Source: Diphasiastrum complanatum
Taxonomy: Eukaryota; Streptophyta; Lycopodiopsida; Lycopodiales; Lycopodiaceae
Direction of reading: 5' to 3'
Assembly: GCA_029204225.1 (NCBI GenBank)
Contig: MU835259.1
Coordinates: 1-40,568, forward strand
DNA length: 40,568 nt
Shown: piece after piece, positions 21,960 through 32,196 of the stretch
Position numbering within the stretch: the stretch's first letter is position 1
How the letters are laid out: every line of letters begins with the position of its first letter
Program-made: the position numbers and the translations under genes
The notes under the pieces: generated by a model
Seen by the model: the letters and a program-made list of their open reading frames with translations, nothing else
Told to the model about the DNA's origin: nothing
The model's database searches: none

Positions 21960-23860
21960 CACTAGACAACCATTACTATTGTGTGGTAGAACATAGGATA
22001 AACCTGGACCATGAGAAGAAGTTTGTTTATAATAAGGCATAGTTTATCCCTCATGAAGCCATTCTTTTGAAAAGCATTTAATAAAATTTCTATCTCTTTC
22101 AAAAAGGTTTCTTGCTTGTTGCAGCAATACATTGCAGAAATAAGTTGGGAGATAATCACCTGGTATGAGTTGTAGACTAGTTTATTAGAGGCCAGATGTA
22201 TGTACTATACATACAAAAAAGGCAATTCTCTTTTTTTGTCAAATTTTGAATGATGGGTCAGTCCCATCATTGGATCAAAATCAATGGAAATATTCAAAAA
22301 GCTAGTACAGTTTGCTTCACATGACTCTTTTTTTTATATCCAAAAAATCTAAGGGATAAATCCGAAAGGGGTTTTCCGGTGTTTTCTGATTCTTATCCAT
22401 AAATTGTTTGATGTTAGGGTTATTAATGAAGCAAATGTCGTCAATCTATCTGAATGAGTGAACAAATTCATTCATCCATGTTCTGAGCCCTAATTTGGCT
22501 AACCTTTTTATAAATTGAGCTTCAAAGAATGCAAGATACCAATTACACCATGTAGGTGAGCATGAAAAACCCATCGGTATACCACGAATTTGTCTCAGGC
22601 ATTCCATGGGCACATAAGATCTTTATCAATAGTAAACCATCCTTTTGACTTTTTAGTAGCCCAGGACCATTTAAAAACTTTCCTTCTTTGAACCCATTTA
22701 AATCTCAGTAGATCCTTTTTAGAATGAAAGGCATAAGTAATGGCTTTACTCATAATAGTTTTCAACCCCTCAGGACCGTCTAAGGGTATAATTTCATAGC
22801 ATTTAGAAATGTTTGCAACCCATATATTGGTAATTATTGATGGCATGTTAAGATAGAAATCAATGGAGACTCACATTGCCACTATAAATTTGTATTTTTT
22901 TTAGGATACTCTTGTATGTACTTGCCTTAAGGCCTGCCCCTTCCATAAGGAAAAAAAGTCATCATACCAAGAGCTTCTATTAGGAATTTGGCGAGTCTGG
23001 TAAAAAGCAGCAATCATGCGTGTTTGTAATCCATCTAAATGATTCCCTATGGGCCTTGTAAGTACATAGTAAATAAGGTAAAGAATCATTACCTGAAAAA
23101 ATATTAGGTAGAAAACTAGTAAGTTTTATCCATTATATATGTCAAAGTTTCAGAGACTGAGTTTTGTTGGTCATTAAGGAAAGGGGCTAAATTCAGGACT
23201 GTTTAGTCTATCCAAGGCAAGCTTTTGTATGAAGAATTTACACATGACGCATGGATTATGTTGTGCTTTGTCAATGCCATTGATGTAGAGATATTTTGTG
23301 AGCCATTGTCTTTCATCTTTAGCGATTTTCATTTTAGATGTCACGTCCTTGTTACCATGTGGCCAATTTTGTTTTTTGATGTATTCTAGGGCAGTGTTTT
23401 TACAAAAAATAGCATGCTTCTTTATAGTTTTTTCGTCCAAGTATTTGTGTGTAGGTAAGAGTTTCATCAGTTTAAACCATCTGTCATAAAGTTCAGAAAC
23501 AACTTCGTTGATATTAGTTTTTCTTAAAGTAATATGATTGAGACTTTTCTCTAGAGAATTAAGTCAAATTGAGCTTTTAACAATATTATACTCTGTAGAA
23601 ACAATATGTCCAAATTTTTCTGAAATAAAATTCTTAAACCTATTGAAAGATAGACACTCGCATGAATGTAAGTTTTCTATATCAAAGTCACAAAAGACAT
23701 CAATAGGGAAATATCAATCATGTTTTACACTCGGTACTAAGTCCAACCGAACGTAATATCATGAAAGTGTTCGCCTACAACATCAAAAAGTTTGAATAAA
23801 ACGTGAGCGTAAAACTGCTTCACATGGATAGCTTCAAAACTCTATTGCGATAACATAAAT
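21960..23860 (-). pseudogene. Decayed non-LTR reverse transcriptase, probably Penelope-like
   Basis: This is not a copia or gypsy RT. Running 5' to 3' on the minus strand: a CxC-containing segment (HSCECLSFNRF at about 23660) followed by EKFGHIVST; an alpha-helical region (ELYDRWFKLMKLLPTHKYLD, NGIDKAQHNPCVMC) at 23480-23174; a region at 23089-22901 (GLQTRMIAAFYQTRQIPN); motif A as ANISKCYEIIPLDG, with Asn (22811-22813) where catalytic Asp is expected; motif B as GIPMGFSCSPTWCNWYL (about 22583-22535); motif C as IDDICFINN with a TAG stop just before it (22446-22448); IYPLDFLDIKK; and a thumb region (FDKKRELPF, NSYQVIISQLISAMY, NGFMRD) to about 21990. The IPMG, FR-x-IDD and IYPL motifs and the GHI segment match Penelope-type RTs in my memory of the family. 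No GIY-YIG endonuclease is visible. Several stops and frameshifts make it dead. Confidence 0.75.
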
Positions 23861-24585
23861 GTAAAAAGAGCTCCATGTATCACTACTAGTAGTCAGCGAT
23901 GTCCGGTCGCAGAGATAGTGACTTCTCTTCTTTTTGTCCTTTCTCCCTCCTCCACATCGATTAGTCTAACTAAAAATTTAATCTCTTGATAGGTAGCTCG
24001 CTCTTTGCACTGCTACTTTGCCCTTCTTTTCTTGTAAACCGTCTTTTCTTTCCTGTCCCTAACCCTGAGACGACTGAGTTCGGGTTATTGAGATTGAAAG
24101 TGCCTGTTCGTTTGCTTGTAATCTGAAAATATTTATCTTGGAGTGTGGAGAAGCTTGGTCATTTCAAGAGACGTTCTATCTCACGGATATTCTCAGCATC
24201 TCCTAGGTGTGCTAAGAGTTTGGCAGAAGAATCCTTGGCAAGTTTAATGGAGGCATCGATCATGTACTGTCGGATAAAGAGAAAGGTAAGGTGTGCTTTG
24301 ATCACATCTCTAGCAGGTTTATGTAGCCACATGAAGAAAACATTCATTTAGTTTTGCAGGGATGCACTAGGAAAGAACTTGCCTAAGTTGTTCATCATAT
24401 ACCAGATGGCATGATCAAACCAAATAATAGGCGAGTTGCTTTTGCATTTATCACCACATCTACATTTGAAGAAGGGTCATTTTCAGTTCCAGATTCTGGC
24501 TTGGTGAAGGTTCATTCTATTGAAGCCAGTTTCAAAGTGTCCTCTAATTCTGGCCCTGGTTTGTTCAGAAGGGCCATGAGACTCA
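23861..24585. other. Spacer with an unidentified minus-strand coding-like fragment
   Basis: On the minus strand 24347-24159 is open and reads with plausible protein composition (MNVFFMWLHKPARDVIKAHL, then DASIKLAKDSSAKLLAHLGD and EIERLLK before TGA). The same reading continues upstream past one stop (MMNNLGKFFPSASLQN). I do not recognise it. It could be a captured host exon or an element ORF between the RT remnant and gypsy copy 1. The rest shows nothing further. Confidence 0.35.
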
Positions 24586-24827
24586 TCTGTAGAACGCGTT
24601 TCATTCGATTTGATAGAGGCTAGATTGTTGTTCTGAAATTATTTCCCAAACCATAAGTAATACTGTATATTTTATAATGTCTGTTGACAACCAGAATAAC
24701 ACTCGAAACCACTTGCCATAATTGTACCAAATACATAACTTTCTAACGCTGTCCTCTGTGGGAATGACATTATTTACTATAAAATCTATATTAACCCTGT
24801 TGATATAGTACGACAGATACCAATTTT

Positions 24828-24845
24828 TGGCGCCGTTGTCGGGGA
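24828..24845 (+). other. Gypsy copy 1 primer-binding site (tRNA-Asp type)
   Basis: TGGCGCCGTTGTCGGGGA lies 12 bases inside the LTR end. It is the plant Ty3/gypsy (Athila/Tat-type) site complementary to the 3' end of tRNA-Asp, with one change (T for C) from the consensus seen in copy 2. Confidence 0.88.
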
Positions 24846-24897
24846 TAATTTAGGAAAGTTATAAGAAATCTGACAAATCCATCTCCATCTCTAGTGT

Positions 24898-26279
24898 ATG
24901 TCAGATAGAGAATCCAGATTCGAACAATACCGTAAGCTTAGAGAGGAATTTCTAGGAAGACAAAGTGAGAATACTAGTCGAAGAAATCTAGACAAATTAA
25001 CTGCTCTTTTTTAAGGGACTTCTTCCGACGATGCAGATAGCTATGTCTCACAATTCGAGTCAATCGCTAATGCGAATAATGAAGGTACTGACGTAGACAA
25101 ACTATGAATCTTCCCTGGTCTGCTAAGAAAGCAGGCGCGCATCTGGTACAGTCAAGTTGAACCAGGCCATGTAGGAACCTGGTACCTACTGAAAGATGCG
25201 TTTCTGAACCAGTTCAGAGAAATCGGTTACAAATCAAGAATTCTCGGATGTCTGAACAATGTTCAGAAGAAGAGTAAAGAATCCCTTTGCAAATATACAC
25301 GAAAGGTTTAAAATCTCATAGGAAAACTAACCGGTGTATATCCCGTTGATATGCAGATCGAATGATTTTTGGTTGGTTTACCACCAAAGATTGATCGGTA
25401 TTGCAGACAAGGGGACGTGACCTCCTTAGCAACAATAATAGCTAGTGCCAAAAATTTTGAGACCTCGAAACTAGCACAAAAACGACGATCAACTAAGAAA
25501 TCTCGAAAGTCGAAGACTGATTCTAGTGACAGCGATGATGATTCATATTCAGATTCAGATTCAAGTACCAGTTCTTCAAGCTCAGAATCTGAAAGCAGCG
25601 ATTCATCAAAATCAGAAGCTAACAAAGGAGAGAGAAAGAATAAACGACGAACTAAACGAAAGGACGATATGAAAGTTGTCGAGGATAAGTCATCAACTTC
25701 TATAGTTGAAAAGCTTTGAAAGAGTAATATGACTGACCTTAATAAAAAGTTTGATGACTTGAAAGTGCAGATCTCTGAAGGTGCAGATAAAAGACTGAAA
25801 GCGTCTTCTTCCAACTCAGGAATGTGGTGTACGAAATGTGGAACTTCAGGACACACCAAGAAAGATTGCACCACTGTGAATGTCAAATACATTGAAGATC
25901 CTGCCCAAGAGGTACTTTTTATTATGCGACTACTAACTATGTTCAGGGTACTGCAGCATCAGCCCAGCAGGACAGACCCAAGTTCACACCAAGAAGACAT
26001 AATCCTCCTAAATTTGTTGGACCAGCGAAGTTCCAAACCGCGACTAAACCAGTGTCAAACAACTGCTATAACTGTGGAGAGCTGGGACATTTTTCACCTG
26101 ACTGTCCTCAGCCGCGAAAGCCGATTGGTTATGTACCGTTCTGTTCGAACTGCAAAGAACCTGGTCACAAGTATCCTGACTGCCCTCAGCTGCAGAAGTC
26201 GCAACCCAAGTATCAGTATGTAGCAACACCAGGTGCTACAGACTCGAAAGCGAAAGCTTCAATTGATGCTGTTGTGTAG
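24898..26279 (+). pseudogene. Gypsy copy 1 gag with three zinc knuckles
   Basis: The frame starts MSDRESRFEQYRKLREEFLG. The capsid domain is visible as FPGLLRKQARIWYSQVEPGH, WYLLKDAFLNQFREIGYKSR, KSKESLCKYTRKV and FLVGLPPKIDRYCRQGD. A long acidic serine linker follows (about 25510-25620, Ser/Asp/Glu only for stretches of ten or more), then a basic patch. CCHC zinc knuckle 1 is at 25828-25869 (CTKCGTSGHTKKDC). After a frameshift, knuckles 2 (26064-26105, CYNCGELGHFSPDC) and 3 (26142-26183, CSNCKEPGHKYPDC) follow. Knuckles bind element RNA. At least five in-frame stops precede knuckle 1, so it is dead. Three knuckles plus the acidic Ser linker are unusual; most plant gypsy gags have one or two. 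Confidence 0.88.
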
Positions 26280-26610
26280 AGAATTGACATTATTGAAGAA
26301 AAATTGGCGAAGACAGAAGATCAGTCTTGAAAAAGTGACATGGAAAACTTATTCAAAGTCACAATAAGAAACAAAAGCTCCTCAAAACTTGACCAGAAAT
26401 CTTCGACGAGGCGCAGAAAATCCTTGAAGAAGAAATCTTCTAGCAAGACGACAAATAAATCTACGACTAAAGAAGATCTCAAAGATGACCCCAACTATGA
26501 CCCCAATGCTGCGAAGTAGTTTGCAAAAGATATCTCATCAGAGGCAAAAGAAAATATCAACGCTGAACTTCAGTCAGCTATTGTAGAGAAGGTGGTCACT
26601 TTCGAGGAAG

Positions 26611-27675
26611 GGGACAATGAAATCACCATTGTACCTTCACCTCTAATAGCTTGTGTGCTATTGTCACCCAGTTGAACAAACTATATGGTACTGTAAGGCG
26701 TATAGGATTCGAAACAGTCGATATGGCTGGTCATATGCTGAGTGGCTCCGGAATCAAGAAACCAGGAGCTATTGTTTGATGCTTCTTGATGGCTTGTCAT
26801 GAATGCATCGTGATCTGCTTCTTAAATCGGTTGAGATGGTTCTGCAACTACATTTTTCATTTGATTCGATTGCCCTTTGTTGTTGTTCTTGGCATGTAGT
26901 ATACGACAATCTTGAATCTCGTGGTTGGTCCTTTTGCAGTATCTGCAAGACAACTTCTTCTTGGTTGGCAGCCTCGACTGCTCTTGTCGATTATGTGTCG
27001 GCTTCTATCTCAGCTTCTACAGCTTTGAGCCTCTCTTCTTATGCTTGCTCAATTTTTTATTTGTGTATAAAGTGTGAGAGTTAATAGTAGAGAAATTGGA
27101 GGGTTCGTTCCTTCTTGCTTCTTCTTGCAACAACATCGTAATGATTCATGATAGAGTCAGCTCTAGGTGTATGGTGATCATCATCACCCAGTTATCATAC
27201 AATATTGGCAAGCTTGAAAGTAGTTTCATTACAGCAATTTGATCGTCTATGATAGATCCGACATCGACCATTTGCTGTAACAGGTTCTTGAACTGGATGA
27301 TGTGATTCTGTAGGGAATCACATTTGTCGTCTTGAGGGAGAAGAATATTCTCCTAAGATGTAGCTTGGAAGCTACGTCACGCACTTCGTATAGAGTGCTC
27401 AAGATGTCTCAGACTTCCTTGGAGGTCTAAGCATTAGATACATGGCTGATTTGTGTGTCTGAGATGTTGAGGATGATCAGCATGAAGGCCTTGCCATCCT
27501 TTAGCTTCCATTGGGAGATTGTAGTGTCGTCTACTTCGAGTCTTGCCTCTGCACCAGTGACAACATCATACAATTCTTTAGCCATTAGCACAGTTTTCAT
27601 CTTAAATTCTCATAGATGGTAAATAGATCCATCAAGCTTGTCCATGATGGAACTGGTTTTCCCTTGGGAATCCAT
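26611..27675 (-). pseudogene. Copia B gag-protease
   Basis: Gag starts MDSQGKTSSIMDKLDGSIYH at 27675. It continues with KDGKAFMLIILNISDTQISH and, after frameshifts, FKNLLQQMVDVGSIIDDQ, LLSSLPILYDNWVMMITIH and LLQEEARR, the UBN2 gag pattern. A CCHC zinc knuckle (CRYCKRTNHEIQDC) is at about 26950-26905. The protease active site SWFLDSGATQHMTSH is at about 26760-26720, with LGDNSTQAIRGEG after it, then the copy ends. The catalytic Asp is intact, but there are several stops and frameshifts. Copia D carries a closely similar protease. Confidence 0.85.
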
Positions 27676-27856
27676 GTGAAATTTAGTCTAGGTGATAGTG
27701 ATTTTTGTTAGTGACTTAAGAGTGAAAATCTAATGGGATTTACAGAACAAGAAAATAATTATCAGATGATAGAATTAGGTTATGTGAGAAGCTTATCAAG
27801 CTATGAAAATAGCTCTAATATAGAATAGCTTTTGATACAATATGGGTATTAGATAT

Positions 27857-27868
27857 GTTCTGATACCA
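27857..27868 (-). other. Copia B primer-binding site
   Basis: Minus strand TGGTATCAGAAC directly abuts the LTR (ends CCCGACA). It is the initiator tRNA-Met type and sits 182 bases upstream of the gag start, as expected for the 5' end of an element. Confidence 0.82.
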
Positions 27869-28602
27869 TGTCGGGAAAATGATATATATCTGAATCCGAT
27901 GAATGGATTGAAGCAAACCAATTGTGTGTGAGTGTGTGTGACGGGAGCATGGGCACCACCTCTTGGGCTTCACCTGCAGCTAGCAGCACCAAGGATTCGA
28001 AAGCATGCTTCAACTTGCGTCTGTCACATTTTTTGAAAAATGCGAAATGTGTGAAAATCAGTGAATCTATACACACTTGCACATTTTAACCTCTATGAAA
28101 AATGTGAAAAATGCGAAAACCTGAAGAAGAGAAAATGCGCAAATTTCAAAAAACCCAACAAAGTTTTAAGTGTTCAGTTTTTCCAGCCCACAAACCTGCA
28201 ACTAAGAACAATGTCATTGACTCATCAGGCCATCAATACATTTATAAATAGCATTGGCATTCATGCACAATAGAAACCTAACAAGAATGATCTATTACTC
28301 AAGATGTTCTGGGAAGAGAGTACATAGTTTTCCACATATTTGCGTTCAAGTCTCATAACATTTCTCCTTTCTCTCTTATTCTCTACTTGTACTGTGCTCC
28401 TTGTGGGCAAATTTATATTCTCTAAAACACTTTCTTCTAAGTCATTCTTGTAAACTAATGGTTATGCTACACGCTAGTTAGTTGCGGCTGTCATCTTCCG
28501 TGGAAAAATAGACTATACTTGTAGTTGTCTCTTTATGTGGGAACAGACTGTGCCATGTGGAAGCATTCAAAGATGAAGGAAAGTGAAGTTCAGTCTTTAA
28601 CA
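27869..28602 (-). repeat. Copia B LTR (734 bp) shared by two internal halves
   Basis: Minus-strand ends are TGTTAAAG and CCCGACA. A polypurine tract (AAGAGGGAG, 28611-28603) precedes it and a primer-binding site follows it, so it is at once the 3' LTR of the right-hand half and the 5' LTR of the left-hand half. Both junctions are exact, which argues against chance fusion. Confidence 0.85.
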
Positions 28603-29741
28603 CTCCCTCTTGAACTAATTAGCCAACTCCCATATGCTTCCTATGCTTTTCAAACAGTTGCTTTCCAAGGGGTTTAGTGAGAACATCAATTGTCATCTCT
28701 TTGGTCTTCACATACTCAATTTGAATCTCTTTTTTCTACACAAGATCTCTGATATGATGACATTTGAGTGGTATATGCTTAGTCTTGGAATGGAAGACCA
28801 GATCTTGATTCATGGAGATTGCACTTGTATTGTCCATATACATGACAATAGGTTCTACTTGCTTTTCCCCAAGTTCGTTTAGTAACTGCCTCAGCCACAC
28901 AACTTGGTTCACATTCTTTGATGCTGCGACATACTCAGCTTTGCATGAAGATTGTGCCACAAATGTTTGCTTCTTGCAAACCCAGCTTATTGGCCCTCCA
29001 CACATCATGAAGCATCTCCCAGTGACTGATTTATTGTCGTCTTTTGAGCTTGCCCAAGTAGCGTCACTGTATTTTCGAGAGTGAATTCATCTGGCTTTGA
29101 ATGAACAATGCCAAAATCTATAGTCACTTTGAGATACCGCAAGACTCTCCTAGCTAGCTCCCAATGATACCTTCTTGGATTGTTAAAGAATTGTGCTAAA
29201 TCATAAACATGAAAGGCCAAATCTGGTCGAGTACATACATAAGATACATTAGAGCTCTGATTAGATTTCGAAAAGGTGTATTACACATTTCAAATTCTTC
29301 ATGTTCAGTCCTTGGACAGTCATTCTTTGAAAGTTTTACTCCAAGCGCCATAGGAGTCTCTTTCCCTTTGCATTCAAGCAGCATAATCTGTCAAAATTTT
29401 AGCATAACTTTGCTGAGAGAGTTTTATGTTTCCGAATGTTTCATCCTTGGTGATTTCTACTCCTAGGAATTTCTTAGCATCTCCAAGGTCTGTAATTTCA
29501 AATCCTTGCCCTATGAGAGCCTTGGTTCATTGTATCATCTCTAAGTCATTTCCAAACATTAGAGTATCATCAACAAATACATCTAAGATTAGAGAACTAT
29601 CACCTTCAATCTTAATGAAGACCTCACTATCTAAAACAAGTCTTCTAAAACCAATAGAGATCAAAAGTTCACAAATTCTTTTATGCCAAGCTCTTGCAGC
29701 TTGTTTTAACCCATAAATACACCTCTTCAGTTTGCAGGACA
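28603..29741 (-). pseudogene. Copia B RT C-terminus and RNase H with polypurine tract
   Basis: Reading leftward from 29741: KLKRCIYGLKQAARAWHKRI (RT), FVDDTLMFGND with the Asp-Asp catalytic pair, PMALGVKLSKND, LIRALMYLMYVLDQIWPF, HWELARRVLRYLKVTIDFGI, then RNase H (KKQTFVAQSSCKAEYVAAS, MDNTSAISMNQD, FHSKTKHIPLKCHHIRDLV) and the C-terminal LTKPLGKQLFEKH. The end, GVG then TAA at about 28624, lies right before the polypurine tract AAGAGGGAG and the LTR. RT copies RNA to DNA and RNase H removes the template. Frameshifts break it into at least four pieces. The N-terminal RT is cut off exactly where the gypsy copy 2 LTR begins. Confidence 0.9.
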
Positions 29742-31017
29742 TGTGATGCCACGAAATTGCTAAATATTGAATATCAACATAAATATGGCATGATATACTC
29801 AAATATGAAGATATGAGCTGGATAAATATAAATCATGAAGAGGCCTATATCATTTTTCGAGAATATATCTCCTAAAGACTTGCCTTGTATTTAAGGACGA
29901 GACCTCTAGAAGGGAAACACTGCCTTGGATAGCCTTTACTAGGTCATCTACACGAAACGACTAAATATGAATCGACATATTAAACTAGAGTAATTTAAAC
30001 TCTTAGTTAAATATACCTCTTATGGTATAATTAAACATACATTCAACCTTATTGTTTATAACTAGACCTTTTCACGAGAGTGACGTACATGTAGTTTTTA
30101 GAGGTGTGTTTGGTCGCTCCGTAGAACATATATTGATCACACGCTTCAGTCTCGATCATCGAGAGAGGAAAAGTTTATGTATTTGTGAGAGGTTGAAGAA
30201 GTGAATAGAGTGTTGAGAATTATTCTCTCTTATCTCTGTTCTCCGCACTGTTGAGTGTGAGTGATCTTGAGTCTACTAGCAATCTCTACTACATTACATG
30301 AATCACTCTCTGGTCAGACAGACTCTCTAGCGCATTATAGTTGTTTGCTGTATGTCCGTAAATGTGCTCTAAAAAACTGTCTTAAAACCATCTTATTCGT
30401 CTGTCACGAACACTTTCTTTTCGACACTCGAATAACGTCTACATTTGGTACAGTCTAGCACAATCATTGATAGAATTGTATGTATACATCTGAGATGACA
30501 GTCCCTGTCTAAGGAATTGAGTCTTTGATCTGTGTTCTTGCTTGTAACTGACATAAGTTTCTAACGCACTCTAAAACTATTTGTGCTCTTTAACCATAAC
30601 CTTGGACTTAAGTTGTTGAGGACTTCTGTCTAGATCCGAATAGTTCGCGAATACAATTAACTAATTGTCTGCACAAACAAGATTACATCGAACATTTCTC
30701 GAATATCTGTTGAAAACTTAATTAGCCAGAGTATAGTACTTCTGCACTTCTCTGATAACATCTCACTTGTAGAACGTATTTCATTCGATTTGATAGAGGC
30801 AAGCCTGTTGTTCTGGAATTATTAACACTACACACCCCCAACACAAGTAGTACTGGTTACTTTCTAATGTCTGTTGACAACCAGAATAACTCGCGAATCC
30901 ACTTCACTCAAAATAAGTCATAATTGTATCAAATACATAACTTTCAAATGCTATCCTCTTGGGTTTCGACATTATTTACTACAAAATCTATATTAGCCTT
31001 GTTGGTATAGTATGAAA
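29742..31017 (+). repeat. Gypsy copy 2 5' LTR
   Basis: It is about 1276 bp and aligns with 34121-35389 along its whole length, for example at GGCATGATATACTCAAA, GTAGAACATATATTGATC and TGTCTGTTGACAACCAGAAT. Its first bases (TGTGATGCCACG) are divergent and shorter than in the 3' LTR. The last bases are TAGTATGAAA where the others end in AACA or GACA. Confidence 0.9.
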
Positions 31018-31029
31018 TATACCAATTTT

Positions 31030-31047
31030 TGGCGCCGTTGCCGGGGA
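31030..31047 (+). other. Gypsy copy 2 primer-binding site (tRNA-Asp type)
   Basis: TGGCGCCGTTGCCGGGGA lies 12 bases inside the LTR end. It is the exact consensus plant gypsy site complementary to tRNA-Asp. Confidence 0.93.
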
Positions 31048-31099
31048 TAGCTTAGGAAAGCTATAAGAAAACTAACACTTCCATCTCCATTCCTAGTGT

Positions 31100-32195
31100 A
31101 TGTCAGATAGAGGATCCCGATTAGAACGTTACCGTAAGCTTAGAGAAATTTTTTTACGAAGACAGAGTGAGAGTGCAAGTCGAAAAAATCTTGATGAGAT
31201 CACTGTCCAGTTACTTGAACTCTTAATTAGCTTCGTTATGGAGGGTCCTGCTGCACGTTTCACTTCTATTTCAAAAATCAAGTATGATTATATTAAAGGA
31301 ACTACTTCAGTGGATATGTCTCACAATTTGAGTCAATTGCTAATGCAAATAGCGAAGGAACTAACGTAGACAAACTGCGAATCTTTCCCGGTCTACTGAG
31401 AAAGCAGGCAGGCATATGGTACAGTCAAGTTGAACCAGGCCATGTACGAAACTAGCACGAAAGTGATGCTCAACTAAAGAACTCGTAAGTCTGAAACTGA
31501 TTCTAGTGATAGCGAAGATGATTCAGATACTGAATCAAGTTCCAATTTTTCAAGCTCGGAGTCTGAAAGTAGTGATTCATCGAAATCAGAAGCTGATAAA
31601 GGAGATAAAAGAAGTAAACGATGATCCAAACGGAAGGACGACACGAAAACTATCGAGGATAAGTTGTCAACTTCTAAAGTTGAAAAGCTTTGGAAGAGTA
31701 ATATGGCTGATCTTAATAAAAAATTTAATGACTTGAAAGTGCAGATCTCTGAAGTTGCAGACAAAAGACCAAAAGCTTCTTCTTCCAACTAAATTTATGT
31801 GGTGTACGAAATGTGAAACTTCTGGACATTCTAAGGAAGACTGCATCACTGTGAATGTAAAATATATCGAAGATCCTGCCCAGGAGGTACTCTTTATTTT
31901 TTAAGATAATGTGACTACTAATTATGTTCAGGGTACTGCAGCATTAGCCCAGCAGGATAGACCAAAGTTCAAGACAAAATCCTCCTGAATTTGTTGGACC
32001 AGCGATGAAGTCACAAACCATGACTAAACTAGTGTCGGACAATTGTTACAACTGTGGAGAGCCAGAACATTTTTCACCTGACTGTCCTCAGCCATGAAAG
32101 CCAATTGGATATGTACCGCTATGTTCGACCTATAGGGAGCCTGGCCACAAGTATCTTGACTGCCCTCAGCCGTAGAAGCCGCAACCTAAAATTGT
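31100..32195 (+). pseudogene. Gypsy copy 2 gag with internal deletion
   Basis: It starts MSDRGSRLERYRKLREIFLR, parallel to copy 1. Relative to copy 1 it has an extra or diverged stretch at about 31200-31310 and lacks about 300 bp of capsid sequence: copy 1 sequence after GCCATGTA is missing, and the text resumes at CGAAACTAGCAC near 31446. The acidic Ser linker persists. Knuckle 1 (CTKCETSGHSKEDC) and knuckle 2 (CYNCGEPEHFSPDC) remain. In knuckle 3 the second Cys has become Tyr and a stop interrupts it. It is dead as a protein. Confidence 0.85.
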
Positions 32196-32196
32196 C

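Larger units (their letters stand above)
24586..26610 (+). mobile_element. Gypsy copy 1: Ty3/gypsy element truncated at both ends
   Basis: The left edge is the last 230 bp of an LTR (24586-24815) matching the 3' part of both LTRs of gypsy copy 2. A tRNA-Asp-type primer-binding site (24828-24845) and a gag frame (24898-26279) follow. A basic Ser/Lys-rich stretch runs to about 26610, where minus-strand copia B begins. Protease, RT, integrase and the 3' LTR are absent. It is the same family as copy 2 but keeps about 300 bp of gag that copy 2 has lost. Confidence 0.85.
26611..29741 (-). mobile_element. Copia B: circularly permuted Ty1/copia remnant around one LTR
   Basis: One LTR (27869-28602) is flanked on its left by primer-binding site, gag and protease, reading leftward, and on its right by polypurine tract, RNase H and RT, also minus strand. 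The two internal halves are therefore in permuted order around one LTR. The left half stops inside protease at about 26610 against gypsy copy 1. The right half stops inside RT at 29741 against the gypsy copy 2 LTR. Integrase and the N-terminal RT are missing. Either two tandem copies shared an LTR and were truncated, or a one-LTR circle inserted. Confidence 0.8.

Noticed and set aside
23441-23490. CTGATGA on the minus strand, like a hammerhead ribozyme core
   Set aside because: It falls inside the coding text WFKLMKLL of the RT element, with no paired GAAA core or flanking stems in the needed places.
21960-23860. GIY-YIG endonuclease for the Penelope-like element
   Set aside because: I looked upstream and downstream of the RT in all minus frames and saw no convincing GIY...YIG pair; it may be lost or too decayed.
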